A stretch of DNA of 64,000 nt from contig JAANDG010000025.1 in assembly GCA_036852015.1 (NCBI GenBank), positions 496,001-560,000 of the forward strand. The letters run 5' to 3'. The notes under the pieces are model-generated. The model made no database searches. It worked only from the letters and a program-made list of their open reading frames with translations, and was not told the origin of the DNA. Both the position numbers and the translations under genes were made by a program. This stretch comes from Pelodera strongyloides (taxonomy: Eukaryota > Nematoda > Chromadorea > Rhabditida > Rhabditidae). The stretch's first letter is position 1. Every line of letters starts with the position of its first letter. Of the stretch, positions 35,388 through 52,000 are shown one piece after another.

Positions 35388-35719
35388 TATCTTATATATT
35401 ATTAGATTATATCATTTAAATTCAATATATGTATTATTTCATGCGGTAAAATACGATACTATGTATTTGTTAGATATTAGTTCAGTCTGCTTAGTATTGT
35501 TAAGATACGATCCATTATGTTAAAAGACATAGATAGTTATGGTATAGCTTCCAGCATTTACCATTTACGACTACGACTCCCGGAATATACATTAAAGACA
35601 CAAATGTAAATTGTCTATATTGGATTTGATGTAAGTTGTATTTTGACGCACTTCCCGACGGAGTATATGTATATGAAGCTTACTCCGAAAATAGCTAAAT
35701 CGTCAAGTGTACGCAACAT

Positions 35720-35868
35720 TAGCCCGTATTCTCCTGTCGACGGAAACGTTCCGTTTGGGAAATCCTTTGTATGCAAATTTCTCGGCTATCTAGACTAGCT
35801 GGAGGAAAAATTTGCATACAAATGAGCTCCCAAACGGAACATTCCCGTCGACAGGAGAATACGGGCTA
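35720..35868. mobile_element. Palindromic MITE delta, copy 1
   Basis: TTAGCCCGTATTCTCCTGTC at the left and GACAGGAGAATACGGGCTA at the right. The arms pair along AACGTTCCGTTTGGGAA and GCAAATTT. Another copy lies at 53361. Confidence 0.9.
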
Positions 35869-36318
35869 TTGAGTCGGTCGTTCAGTAATCAAAAAGCATA
35901 CACCAAAACAAGGCTTTTTCGACGCATTTTATGTAAAGTTCTTCGGAATACGCTTCAATACGGTGCCCGGAAGTACCTCAAATTTCAACTTCCAGTATCA
36001 AGTCTACGTCTACAGTATCTAGGCTCAACAGTATTCTATCATTTTCGATTTCATTTTGAGTACGTTTTATATAGTGTTCTATGATTAGGTCTCGAGAAAA
36101 CTAGCTTGAAGTGACATGAAGCCTTTAACTAGTTATTCCTTCGTGCGCAAATTGCCCGTGAACCCAAGAACCGCACCTGCACATTAATTGATTAGCTTGA
36201 TTTATCACCTTACTTGGTATTTGTTCTTCGTATATTATTTCTTACATTGGCGGTGTTGGCGTATACCGATTGGGTATGCGATAGCATGCCCATGGACGAT
36301 TTTTTTATGTATTCATTC

Positions 36319-36456
36319 AGAGGCCATATTCACCACTCAATTCCCCATGGGGAATTCCCCGTTCTTTTCTTCGCGTATCTCACGTTAGAATTCTATTTTC
36401 TGTTCCCAGGGAATACTTCCCCGAGGGAATCGGAGTGGTGAATATGGCCTCTGATG
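36319..36456. mobile_element. MITE family epsilon upstream of the UGT gene
   Basis: GAGGCCATATTCACCACTCAA at the left and GAGTGGTGAATATGGCCTC at the right. The right end lies 29 bp before the UGT start codon, so it occupies the expected promoter/outron. Confidence 0.85.
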
Positions 36457-36482
36457 GTTTCTGAAACGACTTTCCTTTTTTC

Positions 36483-36484
36483 AG
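36483..36484 (+). promoter_or_regulatory. Trans-splice acceptor directly at the UGT start
   Basis: CCTTTTTTTCAG runs straight into the ATG, the tight arrangement common for SL1-spliced nematode genes. Confidence 0.6.
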
Positions 36485-41150
<4,666 letters not shown>

Positions 41151-41167
41151 GAATATGTATATTATTT

Positions 41168-41173
41168 AATAAA
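41168..41173 (+). terminator. Polyadenylation signal AATAAA of the UGT gene
   Basis: AATAAA 18 bases after the stop codon. Nothing further is seen between here and gene E. Confidence 0.65.
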
Positions 41174-41650
41174 TAATTTTGCCCAAACGTTTGTTTGCTC
41201 TGTTGATTTGTTTGTCTTTGTGGTTTTGTACATCATCAGAACAAGTAAATTTTTTACATCGCACGTCTCAGGGTCTTATTCTAAACACACTTTGTTGGTT
41301 GTTTTCACGGATTGATCGGTTGACTTACAATTAAGAAGTGAGATGACTGAACAGCAATTAGCTTTACTTTAGATAAGACAATATATAACGGACGGTTTTT
41401 GCAAAGTGTGGCTTTTTCAACTCTAAGAAAAGCCACAACTCGGGGTTTACAATTATGTTCGCCATATGTTATGTTCAAGCTGTGGTGATTTACCTATATA
41501 CACAGTACACACAGTAAATCACTTTTCAGGCCAACATCGATATTATTATTATTCATTTGAACTCTTCCGCGTGTGAAATAAAGCACAAATTCTTTTATAT
41601 AAAAGAAATTATTCGTTATATTCACTAACATACCGTCTACACATCATATC

Positions 41651-44600
41651 ATGTTACATACAGTGGCCTTATTGTGTTTGGTAAGTTGATATTTTTTATT
41701 GTACTGCTTGCACTTTCTAATCGTAACATAATCGTAACAGATTAATTACGTTGTTATTCACATTTATAATCACCGTCCGATCAAATGTGAATACCACTTT
41801 ATTCAGACATACAATCATCACACATAGACTTAAGCATGTAGAATCCAGGGTCCCGTTTGCTCTCGAAGTCGGGGATCTTCATTTTAGCTCCAATCCAAGG
41901 CGGTGTCTCTTAGCCGATGTGTCCCATAGAGTGAAGTAGACGGTAGTAGACGGCACAGAAGATAATACAGAGCGAAAGGTCCGTCCTAAGGCTAGGCAAG
42001 GGGAGCGCCTTAACTTTATTCCCGACGCCGTGGCATGTTTGCAAGATGGTAGCACTGGGCGGGATTCGAACCCGGGTCGTATGGGGGAGAGACGAGAACT
42101 TTGCCAGTGTGCCACGACGCCCCCTTATACTTAGATCCATATACTTAGATGCAACTATGCTTTTTACTTATCTAGTCTTACAGTAATTTTTTTTAAATAT
42201 TTTTTTTTTCAGTTAGGAACGCTACACACGACTCTTGCTGTGGATGACGTCGCCGTAGACTATTCAGAATATTATATTGGTGCGGTTCAGTTACGGAAAT
42301 ACACGCGGGTTGGAAAGAAACTTTAATGCTCAGGCCACATCAGGCATCCCCTATTTTGTTCACTCCATTTGATTCTCCGTCTCAGTGCAATATATGTCTA
42401 TTTTCATTTGCCACAACGCGGATCAACCCGTACCCGCTCTCCGTTGAAAGGCGGCTCGGCCAGAAAACAGTTGGCTGCCTGAACAAGGATGTCCTTCCAA
42501 AGATGCGCATTGTTTTACGAAATATATTTTAGATGCAGTAGAGGACGAAGTAAAAGCACCGGCACCAGCCCCTGAGCCGCAAGGTATGAGTTAGCCAAAC
42601 ATTTTGTTTGATATGCATGCACATCAAAAATTGGTATTACATCAAAACATATGTATGAAGTCTTACTACCGTACAAATATAACCTCCTATATACCTGTTT
42701 CCTTACTTTTATCTTTGATCAATAAACTGGTTAGTTGTTAGTTCAGTTGCATACACATTTTCACACGCGACTATTTCATGTATGACTTCATAAAGGTTTT
42801 GAAAATATTATCTAAAAAATTATTTCAGTGTCAGCACCATTCCCATTCCAGCCAATTCCGTTAGAGTATCTTCGCCCAAGTGAGCTAACTATGTCTAATT
42901 ATTGGTACTATTTACATAGAAAGAAAACGTAACTAAAGGCACATGCCCACGTATAAAAAGTTTTCCCTAATTTTTCTGAGATAAATCTCCCAGATTACTC
43001 AAACGCGGTTGTGAAAACCGTTTTGCATAATACGCAAATTGGGGAAGATATTTGCGAAAGAAGATCTACAGCTACTTACCGTGCTCAGAACAGAACCCAA
43101 ATATAGCCAAAAACGGGTTTCTGGACGTGCGCCTAGTTCAAACCAAAAATAAATATGTTAAAGCGAAATGCTAGCCCCTTTGGAAAATTTGCATATGATA
43201 AGTAAATCCTATGTATCCTATGCTAATTTTGTACGATCGTCCACGGCAATCGTACAAAATTAGCATAGGATACATATACATAGGATTTGCTGATCAGATG
43301 CAAATTTTCCAAAGAGGCTAGCATTGATTAAATCAGACGAAGAATTTTACAATGCAACACACTGTATTTTAAGACACAGAAACGCATTTTCAAGCTCAAC
43401 TGCGGTACATTTCTGAGGATCTTCTTTAGCGAATGTCTTACCCAATTTTGCATACTAAGCAAAACGGTTTTCACAACCACAATTGAGTAGTCTGGGAGAT
43501 TTATCACAGAAAAATAGGAAAACCCATTTTTTACGTCGACCTGTCCACGTACTATGCGTTATAAATTATGGAGATGATAAAACCACAAAGTCTACATAAG
43601 GGCCAAAACGGTGACCGCGTCTCTTTAATTTTTACATGCACCAGATGTATGTCGAAATACTACGTCTTGTAATGTGACTGTGAGTTTGTCCCTGTATCCA
43701 GTCTAATATCGTCCCCTGACAAGTGAGCTGACCACCCCTCATGAAATACTCGAAAAGTTACTGTATCCCCGTGATCCCTGAGAAATAAAAGTTCATTTCA
43801 TTTCCTTCCAACTCACAAAGAACTATTTATTACAGATCGACCAATCCTCATAAAACCAAAGCCGGTCTATCAATATGGAGGTTTGTTGCTTTTTATTAAA
43901 GGGTCAGGCCCAGTTCAAATGTCCCCTATTTTTGATGATTCCATCTGATTCTCCATGCCAAATATAGTAGGATGCAAAATTTTTCTAATTTTCAAGCGCA
44001 AAATTCACACACTATTCGACAATTTACCATGGCCAGTCATACCAACGAAACTCAAGAGTTGCGCGCGGCAACAGTTTGGGGGTGTTTCCCGCAAAAGAAT
44101 TTGATGCGCGCCGCAAAAGTTTTTCCACCGACTCTGGTTGCCGTTTTGGTGCGGGAAACACCCCCAAACTGTTGCGGGAAACACCCCCAAACCGTTGCCG
44201 AAAAGGTGCGGAAACGGTGCGGGAAAAGTAGTAACTGCAAAAAGAAAGCAGCGTGTTGGATTCGAACCCTACACTCTTTTTAGATACTTTCTCTGAACAG
44301 CGCCTTAGACCACTCGGCTACACAACACATGTGAGACCTGTGCTTGCGGAAAAATATTAGTACAACAACTGCACTTACGGCAGATCCTCCGAGCGCTTTC
44401 AAAAACGTTGCCGAAAAGGTGCGGAAATGGTGCGGGGCGCAAGTTGCGCGCCGCACCATTTCCGCACCGTTTCCGCACCTTTTCGGGAAACACTTTGCGC
44501 GCCATTTCTATTCCGCGCGCATTTTGTTTCCCATTCCTTTGCGGCGCGCATTTTGTTTCCCGAAATGGTGCGGCGCGCAACTCATCGGCTCTCAGTGACC

Positions 44601-45371
44601 TAGCAATTTATCGCAGTTGGCACGCCCATTCGCGCTGATTGGCCAATATCGCATTTGCCACGCCCAATAGAGCATATTGCCCAAGTAGCGCGAAGGGGCG
44701 TGACAACTACGATATATAGTTGGGTATCACTTGCTATGGTAAATTTCTGAATACTGCGTGAATTTTGCGCTTGAAAATAAGAAAAATATCGTATCCTACT
44801 ATATTTGACTTGGAGAATCAGATGTAATCATCAAAAATAGGGGTCACTTGAAATGGGCCTGACCCTTTAAAGCAAAATTTGCTACGCATTGAGTACACCT
44901 GCTTTCATTTATGCAGCATATGCAAATGAGAATAAATTAAAATAAGAACATCGGCCCCAATTCGTCACCATTTATTGTTAGCATAACTGCATAACAATGC
45001 ATAGCTGACCACTATGCGTTTCAAAAACCGGCCTCTATTTCGCTTTAACCTAAGAGATATTCAGAGAATAAAACTGTCGGAATATGTATTTCAAGCCAAT
45101 TGGCGTAAAAAGAACCTCGCACCTGGCTTGTAGTCGTTGCATAATAACTATTTGTATGTATGTATCCTGTATAAACAGAAAAACTTGACTAATCGTTGTA
45201 AGGAACACTTTTTTTTTTTTAGATTGTGACACAATGAAATGTCCTGCTGGTCTAAAGTGTCTGATGTGCAAGGGATGCGGTAATATTCCAACATGTGTCG
45301 ATTTAATTCCAACAAATGCAGTCAGGTTCCAAGATACGTTTGCGAATGTAAACGAACACCGTCTGCATTAA
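41651..45371 (+). CDS. Gene E: secreted Cys-rich protein without TIL domain
   Basis: Six exons: 41651-41680, 42213-42279, 42533-42583, 42829-42879, 43836-43880 and 45223-45371. All are in phase and give 130 residues. A signal peptide (MLHTVALLCLLGTLHTTLA) is followed by an acidic stretch, a Pro-rich linker (APAPAPEPQ) and a PKPVYQYG segment. The last exon carries the six-Cys motif C-x4-C-x5-C-x2-C-x2-C-x5-C, ending CLMCKGCGNIPTCVDLIP. Genes C and D share this last exon closely and have the same splice phases, but E lacks their TIL domain. Predicted to be secreted; function unknown. AATAAA follows at 45381. Introns hold a tRNA-derived repeat and several nested MITEs. Confidence 0.8.
42041..42125 (-). 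tRNA. tRNA-like head of a probable SINE
   Basis: On the minus strand GGGGGCGTCGTGGCACACTGGC (A box) and GGGTTCGAATCCC (B box) are 40 bases apart. The stems do not close as a functional tRNA. About 200 bp of unrelated body extends towards 41860, as in a tRNA-derived SINE, in intron 1 of gene E. Confidence 0.45.
42938..43550. repeat. Two inverted sigma copies flanking a beta MITE
   Basis: The left copy reads TTTTCTGAGATAAATCTCCC... and the right copy is its complement ...GGGAGATTTATCACAGAAA. A beta palindrome (43158-43326) lies between. Together they make a large foldback in intron 4 of gene E. Confidence 0.6.
43158..43326. mobile_element. MITE family beta, right end slightly lost
   Basis: TTAAAGCGAAATGCTAGCCCC at the left. 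The right arm ends GAGGCTAGCATTGATT instead of the usual TTTCGCTTTAA. Confidence 0.85.
44043..44599. mobile_element. Element iota, copy 2
   Basis: From CAACGAAACTCAAGAGTTGCG to CAACTCATCGGCTCTCAGTG. It contains AAACTGTTGCGGGAAACACC repeats and a tRNA-like piece on the minus strand at 44254-44330 (TAGCCGAGTGGTCTAAGGCG and GGGTTCGAATCC). The copy at 525-841 lacks the tRNA piece. Confidence 0.7.
44254..44330 (-). tRNA. tRNA-like segment (Ser/Leu type) inside iota
   Basis: The A and B boxes are well kept and a long variable arm is implied, but the acceptor stem does not pair convincingly. Probably a pseudogene carried by the element. Confidence 0.4.
44868..45049. mobile_element. MITE family alpha, joined to theta
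   Basis: It starts in the TTTAAAGC shared with the end of theta and ends CCGGCCTCTATTTCGCTTTAA. The left arm is damaged. Confidence 0.7.
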
Positions 45372-45588
45372 GTGTGATCAAATAAATAATTCATCATTTA
45401 AATAGTGAAAGAAAGGCAACGAGCAAACAACAACGTCAGCAATTCACACTCCGTGAATTGCGGAAAAAATATTTATTCAAACATATCACATATCAGCGTA
45501 CGCAGGAAAAACACAAAAAAAAACACACCAATCGTTGCATAGTTCAATGAAGGGTAAGTTTTCTTTCTCCACGTTACGCTCCGCAAGT

Positions 45589-45759
45589 TAAAGCGAAATG
45601 CTAGCCTCTTTGGAAAATTTGCATATGATAAGCAAATCCTATGTATCCTATGCTAATTTTGTACGATTGCCGTGGACGATCGTACAAAATTAGCATAGGA
45701 TACATAGGATTTGCTTATCATATGCAAATTTTCCAAGGTGGCTAGCATTTCGCTTTAAA
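45589..45759. mobile_element. MITE family beta, near-perfect palindrome
   Basis: TTAAAGCGAAATGCTAGCCTC at the left and GGTGGCTAGCATTTCGCTTTAA at the right, centred on GATTGCCGTGGACGATC. Confidence 0.93.
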
Positions 45760-47272
45760 GTTGCACTTTTCTCTACGCTACACTCCAAGAAAAATTATGT
45801 TTGTGTTACGCAATATCACTTGTTGTAGTAGATCCCAAAAAATTATTCGCAAAGGCGCGAAAAATGCAAAAGGCATGCACGTACAGTATCGTAAGAGCGC
45901 GGGAATTCGAATAGTGATACGGTGGGACGTGATACCCACAAACAACACTTTTCTTTCTGCCAGCAAATACTGTGCATATAAGTTTCACTCCAGTAAATTA
46001 CAGTAACCAATATCAGCGATCAATTGTATCGTCATCAATCAATATACATCTATCGGCTACCAAGTTATCCCGATCAAAAATGTGGTACTCCGTTCACTTC
46101 CCTGATCGTCAAATTAATCTCAAACTTTGCTTACGCTTACACATTTTTATCCACTTATCCCTCACTAAATCCTAACAAAGTTTAATTTTATATCACAAGT
46201 ACAATTACGTAAGTTTTCCGAATGAATTACAAATTCCCGTGTGTTAAAAGAACATTCAGCCAATCTCTATCTTCATCCGTATGTTGATTAAAGCCAGTGT
46301 GAGACAAAAAGTGAAAATTTTTTTATCAATTCCTAATCTCGGTCTCCCACTCTCTACCCATCTTCTCTTCTAACCGTCTCTCTCTCACGTTTTCTAACTC
46401 TCTCCCTCTCTCGTATATTCTCTCTATAGCAATCCGTCTCTCTATCTCCCCGTCTCTAGTCATCTCTCTCTCTCTCTCATTGAGCATGTTGGTTAGCATC
46501 AGGACGCGCCTTACGACCAGGTATATCCACCCAATTTTCACGCTACAGGTAGACTCCATGGTAAACTGGGCCGCAATTGCTCTCACAGAGTGGCTGCCCC
46601 GACCAATTATGGATCCCCTTTCATCACAAAGATTACTTGTAGCATGAAAATAGGGTAGGATATACGTGACCAGAGACGAGCCCCAAAGCTAACCAACATA
46701 CCAAAACTTTCCTCCGAACGAATCTAAGCACTAACTATTAAAAATACTGCTCTAATATACCCAAAAACACATAATTTCTCTACCGTACTACTTAATGGCT
46801 CTACCCTTCTAGTCAGCTATCATGGCTTAATAACTAACCACTCTACACTCTACACTACGTTGCAGAATCTACACAAGCACAAGGCTATCTAGCCACTTTA
46901 CTACCTAAGAAACCTAGCCTACCACCTAACCATCCAGCATGCCCTATTAACAGCTCCACCAAACTACCTGATTATCCACTTAAATATTTAAATATTTATT
47001 AACACATTAAAATGCGTGCATCAATATGATGAAAGATATTGAGCGACAATTGAATGACCGTAGCTTTATTTATCTTGAACTATAAAACTTCCCTAGCCGA
47101 CTACCAAACTGCTCTACCGTATCAACTATCAACCAACTAGTTTCCTAACCTGCAACTAACTACTGTATTCCACAATCCTAGTTGTATTACCTGCTACCTA
47201 ACTATATAAACCATACCAACTGTTCTAGCGTCCTATTTAATATTGACTTTAACTTCGTACCTGATGATAGAG
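45760..47272. other. No gene recognised
   Basis: AT-rich sequence with a CT-rich microsatellite at about 46373-46480 and many CTAACTAC-like short motifs between 46.7 and 47.2 kb. No splice-supported coding region was found. Confidence 0.5.
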
Positions 47273-47397
47273 CTAGTCCACATCGTCCACATCGTTGGCC
47301 TTGCTCACGTTGCTGTCGTCCGTCATCTCGCCATGGTCATACATGTTTGTCCTTATTGAACTTGGGCTTGATATTCCATTGATTATTCCACCGTTTC
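47273..47397 (-). CDS. Isolated terminal exon of an unrecognised gene
   Basis: After TTTTACAG on the minus strand the frame is open for 40 codons to TAG and reads NGGIINGISSPSS... with an acidic end (...SKANDVDDVD). Codon use looks genuine, but the only room for upstream exons is the 1.6 kb before gene C, part of which is a Helitron. No matching upstream exon was found with confidence; a 48.56-48.74 kb open stretch (KHRKKEFSRFSERRK...) is a weak candidate. It may be a real last exon or the relic of a gene. Confidence 0.35.
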
Positions 47398-47543
47398 CTG
47401 TAAAATGTTATCATGAAGAATATATTACCAATCATAGTCCAAACATTGTACGTGTGAAGATGGAATGAAAATGATGAATAACGAGAATGATACTTCAGAA
47501 ACCAAATCAATATATAACAAGCAAATATCAAAAATACAAAGTA

Positions 47544-47976
47544 TCTTATTATATAAAGGAGAAGAGTTTACTTTTTTGTTTGTGTGAACATAACGAAACC
47601 TGTTCACAAAGAAAATTTTCTATTGGCACAGAGCATACAAAATCTTTGCCGCTGGCGAGATTCGAACCCACAGCAGAGCACAACCTCTCGATTCATAGTC
47701 CAACGCTCTACCTACTGAACTATGCCAGCTTATCACAGGGATAATCCTCTGCCCAACATACAACACCTTCAATGGCACATTTGCATGGTAGCATTAGTCG
47801 GGTGAAGATCCAAACTGAGTATTATACGTTTCCACAATAAGAGACGGGTGAAAGTGTGTTTGAGGAGAAAGAATTTTTTTTAATTTTAGCAATTCTTTTT
47901 TTAAATAGGGAAACAATTGGCCGAAGGCCGATTCCTCCAGTCGGAGAAGAGCCCGTAGGGCTCTTCGAACGGCTGG
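47544..47976 (+). mobile_element. Non-autonomous Helitron, family A, copy 2
   Basis: Starts A|TCTTATTATATAAAGGAG and ends with a GAGCCCGTAGGGCTC hairpin and CGAACGGCTGG|T. A tRNA-like segment on the opposite strand (47645-47730) keeps a pairing acceptor stem, GCTGGC against GCCAGC. Confidence 0.85.
47645..47730 (-). tRNA. tRNA-like segment inside Helitron A2
   Basis: Best-preserved copy: acceptor GCTGGC/GCCAGC, A box ATAGTTCAGTAGGTAGAGCG, B box GGGTTCGAATC and a long variable region. The loop CTATGAA would give an unusual anticodon, so function is doubtful. Confidence 0.45.
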
Positions 47977-48469
47977 TACGAGTATATAACAAAGATAGGT
48001 CAAGTAATAGAAGCAGCGGCCGTCCCGGCGGCCTCTCGTCTCAACACTGATCCCTCTTGATTAGAATATCAAACGATGACAAAAAGAAATTTACATATTC
48101 GCATTTTATTATAATTTATGCTAATTTTTGAATACGTGCCAGTGGAAAGAAGTAGAAAGACATATTGCGCCAAAATGTACAGAGGTACGTTTCACCGGAT
48201 CTGTAAATAGTAGACAATAGTCAAATTGGGGTTGAAAGGAGTTTGCTGGTTCTTCTTATTCTTATCAATAAAGCATAACAACTATGTTTTCAGCATTGTT
48301 CAATGCATGATGTTCAGTAAATGAATGTTCAGTAAATCTAAAACTTAAAAAAAATTATGGCTGTATGACTCAAAGTGGAAACATTCAGATTAGGTAAAGG
48401 GTTGTAAGAGATACAAAGTGTATTGCATGCAAAACTTCAACGTCTGTTCAGGCCCACTGCTCAGGCCTA

Positions 48470-48575
48470 CTGCTCAGGACCTCTGCGGAACACGTCATAA
48501 GCAAACCTTGAAATTGTACTTTGAACTCCCTTGAATAAAGGCGCACGCTCTTGAAGCGTAAAACAAATTTAAAAT
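48470..48575. repeat. Repeat eta, single arm
   Basis: CTCAGGACCTCTGCGGAACACG to GCGCACGCTCTTGAAGCGTA, as in the arms at 4770-5180. The rest of 47.98-49.02 kb has no supported gene. Confidence 0.65.
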
Positions 48576-49022
48576 ATTTAAACGTGAAGGCGTTGGAGTT
48601 GCTACGTGTTCGATACGCTTCTGGAGGTGAATCGCTAAATGATGTTTTTTATCTGCATTTTTTCTACGCTCGCTAAACCGGCTAAACTCTTTCTTTCTAT
48701 GCTTTATTCCCTTGCTTCGCACGTCGTCTAACCTGGCGATATTTGTATACGGTTAGCGATAATGAGCGAAACATAAGCGTGATTCCCCTCCTCATACATA
48801 AATTCTCTTTCTTTTGTTTGTTTGTGCGTTACGCAAAGTCTCTGAGCACCGCTTTTTCCCACATTTAACTGGCTCTGCTGATTTACGCTTCGGAGATTTA
48901 TATCTTTATCGAAAGTACATTTCGTTCAACTTATTATGTCTTTTCTGTCTGGGAACCGTTTCTGTAGATTATTTTATATAAAAGAGAATTGGTTTACTAT
49001 CGTCTTACTCTATTCCTTTCTC

Positions 49023-49024
49023 AG
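49023..49024 (+). promoter_or_regulatory. Probable trans-splice acceptor of gene C
   Basis: TATTCCTTTCTCAG is followed by one T and then the start codon. Confidence 0.55.
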
Positions 49025-49025
49025 T

Positions 49026-52000
49026 ATGGTATTCAACTGGAGTACAAGCTGCTTGCTGGTATTTTTTATTCTGAATTTATTTTATTTTACCTACATCTAG
49101 TCTTAGCTATAGATTAATATGTGTAGGTTCGTACAAGAATAGTTCATGTTTCACTCCCATACTAATATACTTACATCACTACCAAACAATACTTTTTTAT
49201 AATAATTTTAGATTTCTTTGTTGTACACTTCCATTGTGCACGGCGGTTGGAGTGATTCGGATTTGGAAGGTAAGTACCGTATGCTGATCTGGTTTTTAAA
49301 GGAGGAGGCTCACGAGAATGAAGTGCTCGAATGGTTTCCTTTTATCGAAAGATGATGGTATTAAAGGGAATATGTATGCCCTTTTTGAAGTTAAGCTGTA
49401 TTAATAGAATGTGTGTTCCACATTAAGGAAACAACAACAAAAATGGTTAAAAGTTTCCCATTTAAAAGAAAATGATTTTCAAAGTTCATCTTTTCCATAG
49501 TAAACGCGTTATTTGACCCCCTGGCTTACACGGCAGTGCTGATGGAGCAAAAAATTTAGCATATGTGCATACATCGGCATATAGCAGGCAACAGCGACAT
49601 ATTTGCATGCAAATGAGAATATTCGAATTTACATATTCAGTCGCCTACTTAAATTCATGTCTGGTGTGGAAACTCTAGTTTCGCAGTTGTTTTGCTCATT
49701 TTGAGTGCCTACATATTCCCTTTAAGTTCCGAAAGACATGCTTTACAATGCAAAAGCTTTTAACTGGAAGGAGTAAAACAATATAAAACTATGAATTCTA
49801 TCAAAATTTTGGATCGTAAAAAATAGTTGATTTCCATAGTGGGCATGCAAATTTTGTGCTGGCTTGCAAAATGACTTGTAAATTTGCATGTTTAGCTTTG
49901 AAGTCTACCTTGCATACGATAGGTTATTTTATTTGACTTCGAGTTCTTAGATTAATTAATTCCTCCAAACTAAAGCGCTGAACCTTATAATACTTGTTTT
50001 TTTGAAAGATAAACCCATTATCCTTCGATAGAAGGAAACTATTTGAGCACTTCATTATCGTGAGCCTCCTCCTTTAAAGCGAAATACCGGTCGGTTTTTG
50101 AAACGCATCGAGTACACCAGCACTCTCGAGCTAAATTCGAGCAAATTAACATAAGTACGTGGGAATTCAGTTGTCCACGATGCGTTTCAAAAACCGGCCG
50201 GTATTTCGCCTTAAAGCGAAATGCCAGCCCCTTTGGAAAATTTGCATATGATAAGCAAATCCTATGTATCCTATGCTAATTTTGTACGATTGCCGTGGAC
50301 GGTCGTACAAAATTAGCATAGGATACATAGGATTTGCTTATCATATGCAAATTTTCCAAAGGGGCTGGCATTTCGCCTTAACTGACGTATGGTTGGGCAC
50401 TGTTGCATTGGCATAGTTTTTTTTGCATGTCGGGATGTAGCCTTGATACCCTACTCAATCGCACAGGTATAATTCCGATTTTGCGTACGTGGTTTGTGAA
50501 CCGCATGTTGGATAATTTCTCATTCATTCCATCTCATTCATGCGAATTGTGTTATAATCGGCCGTAGATTATACAAAATTTGCATCTCGTTTATGCGAAC
50601 CCGGTTGTCCAAGTTACGTTTCACGAACCACGTAGCATATCCCTTCAATCTGATTTGATTTACAGCATGCAAGTACTGTCCGAAAGGATCTGCGTGCCAA
50701 CAACCGGGCGATCCACTCTGCATATGTTCGTTTACATTATGTATTATTATATAACAGCGAATCGAAAGCTTCTTGGATAAAACCGAAAAGTAAATGTTCT
50801 AAAGAAAATCTAAGATCATAAGTTTTCACAATCTATTTGACTTAGTCTAGTTAAGAAGTTGCTCAATATTTATATTCATCATTTTCAGTCGCTGCTAATA
50901 CTACCGTCGATGTTCCAGCAGGTATGATTTTTGCAATATATGAATGAGGTTGGGGTTTTTTTGATGACCCCTTTTCATTCAAATTATCAAATGCCTTGCT
51001 TTGTCTATATTATGCAGCAATCGGTTTTTGACACTTTCGTTGGACAACACAACATGGTCTCTATAAAATGGAAGTAATGAGACTAAAACCGTCATAATTG
51101 CGCGTAGTTCACGGAAGTAAATTACCCAACTAGATCTCGTTGACCGGCTGTTAAACCGCTTTAAATGGATTCATTTTTGTTTTGTTTGGAGCATATATTT
51201 ATTGTATTTAGATTTCTGCGATCAATTCACGTGTCCGAACGGCACATACTGTAAAATCGATGAAAGAGTTGCGGGATGCGCAAGTAAGACCTATTTCAAA
51301 AGTTAATCGCATAGGCAATTTATGAAACCAGTTAGTGACGGTTAATTTTTTTTTTTCGTTTTTTTTTTCGCGGGTGCCCAGTTGGTGGTCAAATCGTGAC
51401 CAACTCGTAACCAAGCTACACTGAAAACCGTCAACAGGTGGTCACCAAATGGTCACGAACCAGGCGCGAGATGCTTTGCGGTAAAACCATTTGATGATGG
51501 GTCAACGACGGTTTTCCTGTCGGTTCGACAGTTACTATTTCGTTTTCCTGTGTTGATAGGCTGTTTCTTCCCTGCCAACGTATTATTTCTTCACCTGCCC
51601 GTGAGAGCGCGCGTTTATTTCATAAAGCTAACAATAGAGTTTAGTGGCAATACCCGGATGGTGCCGTGAGGACTGCAAGGCGAAAGGTCAAGTTTGTGAC
51701 CGCAGAATTGGGATTTGCAGAGGTATGTGTTTTCCTGAACAAACTACTGCCTCAATGTTCAAGAAATATCTTCCACGTGACTGATTTTATGAAATTTATG
51801 AAATAGCGGCCGGTTTTTGAAACGCATCGTGGCCAACTGAATTCCTACGTATCTATGCTAACCATAAGTTACTCGATTTTTATGCTAATTTATGCTCATT
51901 ACGTAAGCTGCATAATAATGCTGGTGTAGTCGATGTGTTTCAAAAACCGGCTGGTATTTCGCTTTTAACTAGTGGGTGAATTTCTTTTTTAGATCTGCCT

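Larger units (their letters stand above)
43897..44872. mobile_element. Element theta, copy 2, with iota nested inside
   Basis: Theta arms AAAGGGTCAGGCCCAGTTCAAATG and TTGAAATGGGCCTGACCC are split by a 557-bp iota insertion at 44043-44599. The iota insertion carries its own tRNA-like segment. Confidence 0.8.

Noticed and set aside
45589..45759. Long palindromes considered as CRISPR-like or rho-independent terminator structures.
   Set aside because: They are single dispersed palindromic MITEs with TTAA ends in a eukaryotic genome, not spaced direct repeats.
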